From Planctomycetota bacterium (GTDB taxonomy: Bacteria > Planctomycetota > B15-G4), in assembly GCA_020638905.1 (NCBI GenBank), contig JACKHP010000008.1:1-64000 (forward strand): a stretch of 64,000 nt of DNA. The letters are read 5' to 3'. Position 1 is the stretch's first letter, and each line of letters opens with the position of its first letter. A program made the position numbers and the translations under genes. The notes beneath the pieces were generated by a model. The model was not told the origin of the DNA. It did not search any database and saw only the letters and a program-made list of their open reading frames with translations. Positions 9,025 through 17,349 of this stretch are shown piece by piece.

Positions 9025-9456
9025 TCAGCGCTCGAAGTAGCGCGCCGCGAACTCGAGCAGCGACGACTCGACGAAGGCCGACAGCGTCGCCGCCGGAGCC
9101 TCGTCGTCGAGCGAGACCGAGACCTCGCGCCGCGCGCCGTCGGCCATGCGCACGGTGCTGTACGAGGTGACCGTGAGCTCGCGACCGGGGACGTCGACGG
9201 CGATCTCGAAGTCGAGGCGCGAGAAGAGTCCGGTGCCGCCCACGCGTCCGCCGGCGTGCAAGCCGATGACCCAGCGTCCGCCCATGAAGGCACGCCGCAC
9301 GCGCAGCTCGGGCGCGAACTCGCGCATCTCGTCGACGTGCTTCTCGAGCGCCTGCTCGAGGCCCTCGCGCAGCTCGAGCAGCGGCAGCAGCCGGGTCTCG
9401 ACGAGCAGGGGTCTGGTTTCGGGGGCCGGGGGTGCTGCGGGCTGGATGGCGTTCAT
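9025..9456 (-). CDS. conserved-looking hypothetical protein
   Basis: A 143-residue protein that I do not recognise. The start ATG at 9456 (MNAIQP) is chosen because upstream sequence of the longer frame is low-complexity. The N-terminus is Pro/Ala rich, followed by a helix with regular leucines (about residues 16-45). The second half is beta-rich with GGRWVIGLHAGG and repeated V/T strands, ending in an amphipathic helix. There is no signal peptide or membrane segment, so it is probably cytoplasmic. It lies 29 bases upstream of the YfcH-like gene and may be cotranscribed with it. Confidence 0.6.
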   Translation of the reverse strand: MNAIQPAAPPAPETRPLLVETRLLPLLELREGLEQALEKHVDEMREFAPELRVRRAFMGGRWVIGLHAGGRVGGTGLFSRLDFEIAVDVPGRELTVTSYSTVRMADGARREVSVSLDDEAPAATLSAFVESSLLEFAARYFER

Positions 9457-9734
9457 CGGTCGACTCCGGTCGGGCGGGCGTCGCCGTCGGGCGAGGTCAC
9501 GTGGGCACGAGGTGCAGATCGGGAGGGGAGGAGCAAGGCGTCGCGTACATCGCACGGACGGAGGCGAGTGCAAGCACGGGCTGCAGATCGTCTTCGTCGC
9601 GGCGGCCGCGAGACTGTCGCGGCGCGCCGCCGACAGTGGTCATATCGCGGCGACCCACGCCGGGAAACGCCAATATCCGATGAGGATCGCGCGAGCGGGC
9701 GCGGGAGTCGCGCGGCGCGCGAGAGCGCCGCGCG

Positions 9735-10889
9735 CTAGTGCTCTTTCCCCGCCACCGACAGGAACAGGTGCTCCTTGCGCGCGAACAGGCCGTCGCGGGC
9801 GAATCCGGACACCTTCTGCTTGCTGCGCGCGACGTAGGTCGCGGTCGTCTCGGGGTCGTCGAGCAGGTCGCGCACGGCGGCGACGATGGCGTCGACGTCC
9901 TGCGGGTCGAAGCTGCGGCCGGTGACCCTGTCCTCGATGAGCTCGGGGTTGCCGCACACGTTCGAGACGGCGGCCGGCAGTCCCAGCCACATGACCTCGA
10001 GCAGGGTGTGCGAGAGGCCCTCGTAGGTGCTGTTGAGCAGGAAGACGTCGGCCGCGCGGATCCAGCCCATGAGCGTCTTGTGCGGGACGTTGCCCAGGAA
10101 GTGCACGCGCTCGGCGACGCCCAGGTCTTCGGCCAGCTTCGTCCACGAGTCGAGCTCGTCGCCGTCGCCGGCCACGTAGAGGTGGTGGTCGTCGGGCAGC
10201 TTGGTGAGCGCCCGGACGAGTCCGTCGACGCCCTTCCAGATCATGAGCCGGCAGATCGAGAGCAGCACGACGCGGTCGTGCGGCAGCCCGAGCTCGTCGC
10301 GGCACTCGGCGCGCGTGCGGGTGAAGTCCTCGGGGCCGTGGTAGGCGTTGTAGATCAGTTCGGTGCGCGCGGGCGGGACGCCGTAGCCCTCGACGATGCT
10401 CTTGAGGAACTGCGACGGCGCGACGATGCGCTTCATCCAGCCCCACCACAGGCGCTGCAGCTTGCGCGCGAAGGCCACGCGCCAGTCGTAGAGGCGGTGC
10501 TGGTAGTCGGTGATCGTGTCGTCGTGCCAGCCGAGGCGGTGCGTGATCTCCCACGTGCCGTCGACGCAGACGCGGATCACCATCGGCTTGCCGCGCAGGC
10601 GGCCGGCCAGCGCGACGTGCAGCGCGAGGTGCTCGTTGATGTACATCACGTCGCAGTCCTTCGCCTGCCGCCAGACCGCGACGAAGTCCTTCCAGTACCG
10701 CAGCGGCATCCAGCAGCGGGGGATGGAGATCACGCGGAACGGCCAGCCCTGCGGCTCGGGGTCGCTGCAGAACGCGACCACCGTGACGTCGTGCCCGCGC
10801 TTCGCGAGCCAGGTCGCGAGGCTGGGGACGTAGGTCGCCGGCCCGCCGAGATCGGGCGGGAAGATGGGGCTCGTGACGAGGATCTTCAC
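9735..10889 (-). CDS. family 4-type (GT-B) glycosyltransferase
   Basis: A 384-residue protein with the two-domain GT-B layout. The N-terminal acceptor domain begins MKILVTSPIFPPDLGGPATY, with the glycine-rich turn typical of GT4 enzymes. The C-terminal donor domain has RLMIWKGVDGLVRAL near residue 213, a GDGDE element and FLLNSTYEGLSHTLLEVMWLG, which holds the EX7E-like donor-binding motif. These enzymes transfer sugars from nucleotide donors to lipids or polysaccharides at the inner membrane face. The gene stands alone between a 278-base gap and the divergent mutM, so its pathway is unknown. Confidence 0.9.
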   Translation of the reverse strand: MKILVTSPIFPPDLGGPATYVPSLATWLAKRGHDVTVVAFCSDPEPQGWPFRVISIPRCWMPLRYWKDFVAVWRQAKDCDVMYINEHLALHVALAGRLRGKPMVIRVCVDGTWEITHRLGWHDDTITDYQHRLYDWRVAFARKLQRLWWGWMKRIVAPSQFLKSIVEGYGVPPARTELIYNAYHGPEDFTRTRAECRDELGLPHDRVVLLSICRLMIWKGVDGLVRALTKLPDDHHLYVAGDGDELDSWTKLAEDLGVAERVHFLGNVPHKTLMGWIRAADVFLLNSTYEGLSHTLLEVMWLGLPAAVSNVCGNPELIEDRVTGRSFDPQDVDAIVAAVRDLLDDPETTATYVARSKQKVSGFARDGLFARKEHLFLSVAGKEH

Positions 10890-11133
10890 GGGGTGTCGGC
10901 CGCGGGGGAGGCTCCTGCCGGGTCCTCATCGGACGGCCGGGGTGCAAACCCGGAGTCTAGCAACCCGCGCCGGGCCGGGGGGCGGCGACGCACGACCGTC
11001 CGGCGCCCCGGATCGTCGCCGCGGCGGCGGCCCATGGATGCCCGGACGGCCGGCGCGCTACCGTCGGGCCGGCTGCCGCGCCCGGCGTCCGACCGATCGC
11101 GCCGCTCCCTGCTCCCCGTCCCCCCGGCGTCCC

Positions 11134-11994
11134 ATGCCCGAGCTGCCCGAGGTCGAGACCATCGTGCGCCAGATCCGGCCCGGACTGGTGGGACGCACCG
11201 TCGTCGGCGCGCGCGTGCTCTGGGCGCGCAGCGTGGCCCGTCCCTCGGCCGCGCGCTTCTCGTCCGGCCTCGTGGGACGGCGCGTGGTCGAGCTGTTCCG
11301 GCGCGGGAAGTACTTCGTGGCCCGCCTGCGCGACGCCGACGACGCCGAGTCGTTCCTCGTGGGCCACCTGCGCATGAGCGGACGCCTCTACCTCGGCGCC
11401 GAGCGCGAGCCGCCTTACACGCGCGTGGCCCTCGACCTCGACGACGGACGCACGCTGGCGTTCTCCGACGTGCGCAAGTTCGGGCGCCTCGCGCTCGTGG
11501 CGCGTCCCGAGGAGGGCATGCCCGCGCTGGGTCCCGAGCCCCTCGACCCGTCGCTCGACGCGGCGTGGATGGCGCGCGAGCTGCGCCGCCGCAAGCGCGC
11601 GCTCAAGCCGCTGCTGCTCGACCAGTCGTTCCTGGCGGGCCTCGGCAACATCTACGTCGACGAGTCGCTGCACCGGGCCGGACTCCATCCGCTGCGGCGC
11701 TCCGATCGGGCGGCGACGCGCGCGGGGGCGCTGCTCGACGCGATCCGGACGGTGCTCGTCGCGGCGATCGAGGCCGAGGGCAGCAGCTTCGACGTCTTCT
11801 ACCGGACCCCCGAGGGCCAGCCGGGCGCCTTCCAGGACGAGTTCCTCGTCTACGGTCGCGACGGACGCCCGTGCCGCGCGTGCGGCGCGCCCATCGTCAA
11901 GATCGTCGTGGGCCAGCGCGGGACGCACTTCTGTCGCCGCTGCCAGCCGGCGCCCCGGCCGCGGGCGCGCGCCGCGGCGGCGTCCCGTGCTTGA
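11134..11994 (+). CDS. mutM: formamidopyrimidine-DNA glycosylase
   Basis: A 286-residue base-excision repair enzyme that removes oxidised purines such as 8-oxoguanine and nicks the site. The N-terminus is the signature PELPEVETI; after Met removal Pro1 is the catalytic nucleophile and Glu2 assists. GHLRMSGRL near residue 74 and a beta-lyase Lys near residue 60 are present. The helix-two-turn-helix segment includes GLGNIYVDE near residue 170. The C-terminal zinc finger is complete, with CRAC and CRRC pairs near residues 247 and 267. The start is fixed by the need for Pro immediately after the initiator Met. Divergent from the glycosyltransferase gene. Confidence 0.97.
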   Translation: MPELPEVETIVRQIRPGLVGRTVVGARVLWARSVARPSAARFSSGLVGRRVVELFRRGKYFVARLRDADDAESFLVGHLRMSGRLYLGAEREPPYTRVALDLDDGRTLAFSDVRKFGRLALVARPEEGMPALGPEPLDPSLDAAWMARELRRRKRALKPLLLDQSFLAGLGNIYVDESLHRAGLHPLRRSDRAATRAGALLDAIRTVLVAAIEAEGSSFDVFYRTPEGQPGAFQDEFLVYGRDGRPCRACGAPIVKIVVGQRGTHFCRRCQPAPRPRARAAAASRA

Positions 11995-12089
11995 TCGGGG
12001 ACCGTCGGGCCCCGATAGTCCCGGGGCCAGTCGTGAAGGCCGCGTGAGGATGCCGTGAACGAGACCAGCGCCCGGCGGGAGAGGGATCG

Positions 12090-13232
12090 GTGAGCGCCGC
12101 GGGGTCGCCCGGCACGGGCCGCACGGTGCACCCCGGCGTGCGGCTGACGCTGCTGCTCGTCCTGCTCTACGGCTTCCTGGTGGCCATCGGCCTCATGGAC
12201 GGGGCCTTCAAGCTGCTCGGCGAGGAGCACGCCGGGGGGCTCTTCCAGGGGGTCACGAACCCCTTCGCCGGCCTGGCGGTGGGCATCCTGGCGACCGTGC
12301 TCGTGCAGTCGTCGTCGGTCACGACCTCGACGATCGTCGCCCTCTGCGGCTCGGGACAGCTCCAGCTCGAGCTGGCCGTGCCGATGATCATGGGCGCGAA
12401 CATCGGCACCACGGTCACGAACACGCTGGTGAGCGTGGGCAGCGTGCGGCGCTCGGTCGAGTTCCGGCGCGCGTTCGCCTGCGCCACGGTGCACGACGTG
12501 TTCAACTTCTGCTCGGTGGCCGTGCTCCTGCCGCTCGAGCTGGCCACGGGCTACCTGCGTCACACCGCGGTCTGGCTGGCCGACCACCTGCACCACCTCG
12601 GCTCGGGCGGCGGCACGTTCAACAGCCCGATCAAGGTCGCGGTCAAGGCCGGCAGCAAGGCGATCACGGGCGTGCTCGGCGGCCTCGGTCTCGAGGGCGG
12701 CTACCTGGCGGCCGCCCTGCTCGTGCTCGCGATCGCGCTCATCTTCGCCTGCCTGATGCTCATCACGAAGAACATGCGGGTGCTGCTCGTGGCGCGCATC
12801 GAGGCGGCGATGAACGAGGTGCTGGGACGCTCGGGGCTGCTCGCGATCGCGGTCGGCATCGCGATCACCGTGGCCGTGCAGTCGTCGTCGATCACGACGT
12901 CGCTGCTCGTCCCGCTGTGCGCGGCGGGCGTGCTGCGCCTCGAGAACGCCTACCCGATCACGCTGGGCGCGAACATCGGCACCACGGTCACGGCGATCCT
13001 GGCGTCGCTGGCGGCCGAGGGCTCGACGGGGCTGGCCATCGCGCTGGTGCACCTGCTGTTCAACGTCTCGGGGACGCTGCTGTTCTTCCCGATCCCGGCC
13101 CTGCGGCGCATCCCGATCCGGTCGGCGCGCAGGTTGGCGGTGCTGGCGGTCGAGAACAAGTTCGTCCTCGTGGCGTACCTCTCGGCGATCTTCGTGCTTC
13201 TGCCGATCCTCGGTATCCTGGTGTTCCGCTAG
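12090..13232 (+). CDS. Na+/phosphate symporter (NptA/PNaS family)
   Basis: A 380-residue inner-membrane carrier with about nine to ten hydrophobic segments. The family's inverted repeat is plain: a QSSSVTTS motif near residue 72 and QSSSITTS near residue 266, each followed by a GANIGTTVT motif. It imports phosphate with sodium. The GTG start at 12090 has a GGGAGAGGG stretch about five bases upstream. The cytoplasmic PhoU domain often fused to such carriers is missing here and is instead encoded by the next gene, 78 bases downstream. The pair probably works as one phosphate uptake and control unit. Confidence 0.93.
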   Translation: MSAAGSPGTGRTVHPGVRLTLLLVLLYGFLVAIGLMDGAFKLLGEEHAGGLFQGVTNPFAGLAVGILATVLVQSSSVTTSTIVALCGSGQLQLELAVPMIMGANIGTTVTNTLVSVGSVRRSVEFRRAFACATVHDVFNFCSVAVLLPLELATGYLRHTAVWLADHLHHLGSGGGTFNSPIKVAVKAGSKAITGVLGGLGLEGGYLAAALLVLAIALIFACLMLITKNMRVLLVARIEAAMNEVLGRSGLLAIAVGIAITVAVQSSSITTSLLVPLCAAGVLRLENAYPITLGANIGTTVTAILASLAAEGSTGLAIALVHLLFNVSGTLLFFPIPALRRIPIRSARRLAVLAVENKFVLVAYLSAIFVLLPILGILVFR

Positions 13233-13310
13233 TCCGGGCGGACCGCGCGCGACGAGGGACGCCCGCCCGAGGCGCCCCGTGCGCGGCGACGTCCCGCAGG
13301 AGGTCCTCTC

Positions 13311-13976
13311 ATGCTCGAATGGTTGCTCGGCGACGACGTGGGCATGGCCCGCATCCAGCAGCACTTCAGCCAGATGATCGAGGACGGCCGGCACGTCTTC
13401 GACGCGGCCTGCAACACGGTCCTCGGCGGCACCGACCCCGGCGTCGTGCGCGAGGACCTGCACAAGACCGACCAGCGCATCAACCGGCTCGAGCAGCAGA
13501 TCCGGCGCGAGCTCGTGGTGCACATGACCGTGCGCGAGAAGGCCGAGATCGGGACGTGCCTCAAGTTCATGTCGCTCGTCAAGGACGCCGAACGCATCGG
13601 CGACTACGGCAAGAACATCTTCGACATGGGACAGGAGTGCCGCGACTTCGTGGGCGACCCCATGTCCGCCGACCTGATCGCCGTGAAAGACCACGTCTCG
13701 CGCATGCTGGCCAAGATGCGCAACCTGTTCGAGTCGCAGAGCACCGAGCAGGCGCGGCGTTTCGTCGACGAGGCGCACGCGATCCTGAGGCACTGCGACG
13801 AGAGGGTCTCCGAACTCGTGCGCGACGCGTCGCTCTCGCGGCGTCCGGTGGTGGCGGCGCTGCTCTACCGCTACGTCAAGCGCGTCATGGCGCACGCGAT
13901 GAACATCGTGACGTCGATCCTGGTCCCGCTCGACAAGCTCGACTACCTCGACGAGGACGACGGGGACCGCGTGTGA
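13311..13976 (+). CDS. PhoU-domain protein
   Basis: A 221-residue all-helical protein. It carries the PhoU hallmark: repeated helices with a metal-binding E/D-rich motif, here KFMSLVKDAERIGDYGKNI near residue 84, matching the ExxxD...RIGD pattern. PhoU proteins bind metal clusters and regulate phosphate transport, normally beneath the membrane transporter. A strong Shine-Dalgarno (AGGAGGT) sits upstream of the ATG at 13311. The position after a Na/Pi symporter supports a regulatory role on that carrier rather than on a Pst system; no pst or phoB/R genes are in the window. Confidence 0.88.
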   Translation: MLEWLLGDDVGMARIQQHFSQMIEDGRHVFDAACNTVLGGTDPGVVREDLHKTDQRINRLEQQIRRELVVHMTVREKAEIGTCLKFMSLVKDAERIGDYGKNIFDMGQECRDFVGDPMSADLIAVKDHVSRMLAKMRNLFESQSTEQARRFVDEAHAILRHCDERVSELVRDASLSRRPVVAALLYRYVKRVMAHAMNIVTSILVPLDKLDYLDEDDGDRV

Positions 13977-14064
13977 CGCATCCCGCCGCACGGCGACCGG
14001 TCGGCCTCTCCCGGACGCAGGCCGCCGACGTCGACGGTCGGCGGGTCGGCTCGCGCCGGACGCG

Positions 14065-14187
14065 ATGAGCTTCCTCGACCCGTACGCGCGCAACCGGCGC
14101 GTCTCGCCGCTGCTCGTCGGCCGCGTGCTCGTCTGGACGGCGATCGTCGCCGCCGGCTGGTTCGTCTGGAGCTGCGTCGCGCGCTGA
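14065..14187 (+). CDS. 40-residue single-span membrane peptide
   Basis: A short frame with an ATG at 14065 and TGA at 14185-14187. The N-terminal half is basic and polar (RNRR near residues 9-12). It is followed by one hydrophobic helix of about 20 residues from PLLVGRVLV to FVWSCVA. It lies 88 bases after the PhoU-like gene on the same strand and could be a small regulatory subunit of the phosphate carrier. No strong Shine-Dalgarno is visible and I know no family for it, so it may be a chance frame. Confidence 0.4.
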   Translation: MSFLDPYARNRRVSPLLVGRVLVWTAIVAAGWFVWSCVAR

Positions 14188-14210
14188 GGCTCGGGCGCGC
14201 GCGGCGGGCG

Positions 14211-14702
14211 TCAGTCGTCCGACGCGTCGTCGACGAAGTCGGGCATGGCCGGCGCCGTCCAGCGGGCAAAGACGAGCGCCGTCTCGAGCCGGTCGACCTC
14301 GGGACGCGACGAGAGCTCGTCGAGCGTGAGCGTGCGCAGGTGCTCGGTGTCGCGCACCACGACGTGGATGAGCAGGTCCGTCGAGCCCGCCAGGTGGAAC
14401 ACGTCGACGACCTCGCGCAGCCCGAGCACGTGCTCGCGGAACGCGTCGAGCGACTCGCGCGCGTGGCGTCCGAGGCGCACCGAGACCATGGCCTCGATGC
14501 CGATGCCCAGCGCCTCGGGACGCACCCGCGCCGCGAAGCCTTCGAGCGTGCCCTCGGCGATCAGCCGCTGCAGCCGGGTGTGGCAGCTCGACGGGGCCAG
14601 TCCGATGCGCGCGGCGAGCTCCTTGTTCGAGAGCCGAGCATCGTTCTGGAGCAGGGCCAGGATGCGGCGATCGATTCGGTCGAGCGGGCGCGGGGACGGC
14701 AT
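14211..14702 (-). CDS. Lrp/AsnC-family transcriptional regulator
   Basis: A 163-residue regulator. The N-terminal winged helix runs LDRIDRRILALLQNDAR with ELAARIGLAPSSCHTRLQRL as the recognition helix region (residues ~6-50). The C-terminal RAM/ligand domain follows, with the alternating strands and the AGSTDLLIHVVV segment. Lrp proteins bind amino acids and control their transport and metabolism. The start at 14702 is preferred because the domain begins there; an ATG at 14747 would add 15 residues. It is divergent from a ThrE-type exporter gene, the usual arrangement for local control. An inverted GATCAT pair lies between them. Confidence 0.92.
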   Translation of the reverse strand: MPSPRPLDRIDRRILALLQNDARLSNKELAARIGLAPSSCHTRLQRLIAEGTLEGFAARVRPEALGIGIEAMVSVRLGRHARESLDAFREHVLGLREVVDVFHLAGSTDLLIHVVVRDTEHLRTLTLDELSSRPEVDRLETALVFARWTAPAMPDFVDDASDD

Positions 14703-14741
14703 GGCGGCGAAGAGCCTTCGGTGGTCGGGAGGTGTGTCGAA

Positions 14742-14777
14742 GATCATCCTATATGGCTGCGAAACATGGGAATGATC
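14742..14777. promoter_or_regulatory. candidate operator between the Lrp-like and ThrE genes
   Basis: GATCATCC (14742-14749) and its imperfect mirror GGAATGATC (14769-14777) flank an AT-rich core containing CTATATGG. Such AT-rich dyads are typical Lrp-family sites, and this is one of the few AT-rich patches in the area. It overlaps the likely start region of the exporter gene (ATG candidates at 14766, 14772 and 14778). Confidence 0.45.
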
Positions 14778-16070
14778 ATGCGGTCAAAGGCAATCACGAC
14801 GACGATTCTTCGGCCTGCGCGGGCGATCGCCGATCGGCTTCCGCGCCGGACGCCGCCCGTCCCGCGGCCGGCCGACGGACCCGACGCCGAGCGCTTCCTG
14901 ATCGACCTGGGCGTGGCGCTGCACCGCTACGGGACGTCCGCGCCGCGCCTCGAGGGGGCGCTCTCGGCGGTGGCCGCCACCCTCGGCGTGCCGATCCAGC
15001 CGCTCTCGACGCCGACCTCGCTCTCGCTCTGCTTCGGCGGCGGGACGCCGAACCCGCGCACGCACATCCTGCGCGTCGAGCCGGCCGACGTCGACCTGGG
15101 ACGCCTCGCGTCCCTCGACGAGTTGCTCGACGAGCTCGCCGCCGGCCACCTCGGACCGGCGCAGGCCAGCCGTCGCCTGGCCGAACTCGCGGACGCGCCG
15201 GCGCGCTATCCCGCGGTGCTCGTGCTGCTCGCGTTCGGCGTGGCGTCGGCGGCCGCGGCGCGCTTCTTCGGCGGCGGCGCACGCGACGTCCTGCTCTCGG
15301 GCCTGCTCGGCGCGGGACTGGGCGTGCTGGCGGCCCTGGCCCGGCGCGTCGAGGCCCTCGCGCGTCTGTTCGAACCGCTCGCCGCGGCGCTCGTCTCGGT
15401 GGCCGCGGTGCTCGCCGCGCGCCACTTCGGCGGGACGTCCGACCGGCTCGTGACGCTCGCGGCGCTGATCGTGCTCGTGCCCGGCTTCACCCTGACCGTC
15501 GGACTCAGCGAGCTCGCGCTGCGGCACCAGGTCTCCGGCACCGCGCGCCTCGCCGCGGCGGGCTCGAGCTTCCTGGCGTTGGGCCTGGGCGTGGCCCTCG
15601 GCCGCGGACTCGCCGGCGAGCCGCCGCTGTCCGTGCCCGGCGCGCCGCTCCCCGGCTGGACGGAGTGGATCGCGCTCGGGCTCTCGCCGCTGGCCTTCGC
15701 GGTGCTGCTCTCGGCGCGTGCGCGCGACGTCCCGTGGGTGCTGCTCGCGGGCGTGCTCGCGTACCTCGGCGCGCGTCAGGGCGCGGCGGCGCTGGGTCCC
15801 GAGCTGGGGGCGCTCGTCGGCGCGCTGCTCGTGGGACTCGCCGGCAACCTCGCCAGCCACGTGCTGAGGCGTCCGCCGTCCGTGGTTCAGGTGCCGGGAC
15901 TGCTGCTGCTCGTCCCGGGGAGCATGGGCTTCCGCAGCGTCTCGTCGTTCGTCTCGCGCGACACCGTGGGCGGACTCGAGACGGCCTTCGGCATGGCCTT
16001 CGTCGCCGCGGGCCTGGTCGGCGGCCTGCTGCTCGCCTACGCCCTGCTCCCGCCGCGGCGCGCGCTCTGA
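14766..16070 (+). CDS. ThrE-family threonine/serine exporter
   Basis: A 434-residue membrane protein. The N-terminal cytoplasmic part (residues ~35-150) has the ThrE pattern FLIDLGVALHRYGTSAPRLE, and the rest holds about ten hydrophobic segments. Both halves of the family (the catalytic-like N-terminal part plus five helices, and the second five-helix part) are joined in one chain, as in Corynebacterium ThrE. These proteins export threonine and serine. Three in-frame ATGs (14766, 14772, 14778) lie close together and none has a clear ribosome site; I took the first. The divergent Lrp-type gene suggests amino-acid-dependent expression. Confidence 0.88.
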   Translation: MGMIMRSKAITTTILRPARAIADRLPRRTPPVPRPADGPDAERFLIDLGVALHRYGTSAPRLEGALSAVAATLGVPIQPLSTPTSLSLCFGGGTPNPRTHILRVEPADVDLGRLASLDELLDELAAGHLGPAQASRRLAELADAPARYPAVLVLLAFGVASAAAARFFGGGARDVLLSGLLGAGLGVLAALARRVEALARLFEPLAAALVSVAAVLAARHFGGTSDRLVTLAALIVLVPGFTLTVGLSELALRHQVSGTARLAAAGSSFLALGLGVALGRGLAGEPPLSVPGAPLPGWTEWIALGLSPLAFAVLLSARARDVPWVLLAGVLAYLGARQGAAALGPELGALVGALLVGLAGNLASHVLRRPPSVVQVPGLLLLVPGSMGFRSVSSFVSRDTVGGLETAFGMAFVAAGLVGGLLLAYALLPPRRAL

Positions 16071-16139
16071 GGGGCTGGCGCGCCACGGGGGCCGACGAAA
16101 CCTTGCCCACGTGCGCCGGACGCCGCGCGCGGGCCGCCG

Positions 16140-17129
16140 TCAGCCGCGCGAGGCCCACGCCGCGAGCAGTTCGCGCTCGCGTTCGAGCGTGAGCCCGGCG
16201 CGCACCTCGCTCTCCCGCGGACGGGACGCGTCCCAGGCGTAGGTGTCGGCGATGGTCTCGCCCAGGTCGCGGAACGCGAGACCGCAGGCCAGCGCCTCGA
16301 CGAGGCTCACGTCGAGCAGGCCCGCCGCGTCCGGCGGCAGCCAGAGCGGCAGGTCGACGAAGGGACGCACCGCGTGCTCGAGCAGGAAGCCGTCGTCGCA
16401 CTCGACGAGGTGCGGTGCCACGCCGAGCACCTCGGCGCAGCGCGCGAGCAACTCTCCCAGCGTGAGCCGCCGCCGCGGTCCGGCCGCGTTGAGCGTGCCC
16501 GACAGGCGCGCCTCGAGCAGGCGCAGCATCCAGTCGGCGAGGTCGCGCGCGTCGAGGAACTGCACCGCCTGGGAGAGCGGCGGCACGAGCAGATCGCCCG
16601 CCTGGGCCACGCGTCGCGGCCAGTAGGTGAAGCGGTCGGACGGATCGCGCGGCCCCACGATGAGCCCGGGACGCAGCACGAGCACGCGTCCCGGGAAGTG
16701 CTCGCGCACGGCCTTCTCGCAGAGCGCCTTGAGCGCGCCGTAGGTCTCGCCGGTGACGACGTCGGGCGAGGCGTCGGCGGGCAGCTCGGCCAGCGGCGCC
16801 GACTCGTCCTGTCCCGCCGGTCCGGGATCGGCCAGCACCGAGAGCGACGACACGAACACGTAGGCCTCGGCCGCGTCGGAGAGCGCGCGCGCCGAGCGTG
16901 TCACGCGCGCCGGGGTGTAGCCGCAGGTGTCGATCACGGCGTCGAAGTGCCGGCCCGCCAGCGGCGCGAGGTCGTCGTCGCGATCGCCGAGCAGCGTCTC
17001 GACCTCGGGCGGCACGTCCGACGGGCTCCGCCCGCGGTGGAAGATCGAGACGCGATGACCCCGTCGCAGCGCGGCGTCGACCACGTGTCGCCCGAGGAAG
17101 ATCGTGCCGCCCAGGACGAGTACGTGCAT
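16140..17129 (-). CDS. NAD(P)-dependent epimerase/reductase-like protein
   Basis: A 329-residue Rossmann protein. The N-terminal motif is VLGGTIFLGRHVV (residues 4-16), followed by a SIFHRGRS segment that suits the second nucleotide of NADP. VVTGETYGALKALCE holds the YxxxK catalytic pair. The family resembles the extended SDR group that includes chloroplast stem-loop/CSP41-like and isoflavone reductase-like proteins; the substrate is unknown. The start at 17129 is favoured over the longer frame because GGAGG lies eight bases upstream. It converges on thrE and diverges from a large kinase gene. Confidence 0.87.
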   Translation of the reverse strand: MHVLVLGGTIFLGRHVVDAALRRGHRVSIFHRGRSPSDVPPEVETLLGDRDDDLAPLAGRHFDAVIDTCGYTPARVTRSARALSDAAEAYVFVSSLSVLADPGPAGQDESAPLAELPADASPDVVTGETYGALKALCEKAVREHFPGRVLVLRPGLIVGPRDPSDRFTYWPRRVAQAGDLLVPPLSQAVQFLDARDLADWMLRLLEARLSGTLNAAGPRRRLTLGELLARCAEVLGVAPHLVECDDGFLLEHAVRPFVDLPLWLPPDAAGLLDVSLVEALACGLAFRDLGETIADTYAWDASRPRESEVRAGLTLERERELLAAWASRG

Positions 17130-17349
17130 GATCGCGACCTCCGCGACGAGTGACGGAGACCTCATCTTTCCGCCGGAGAGGTCCGGTGGCTACCCTGGGG
17201 TCTCGTCCCGTGCCACGAGGTGAGGCTCGCCGGACGCCCCCGACGCTTCGAGCGGGTGCGACGGCGGTGTCGCGCGCGGTGCACACGGTCAGGCGGCGCT
17301 CGGGCAGACCGCCCGCGGCGCGCGTCGACGGGGCGCTCGGAGAACAGCG

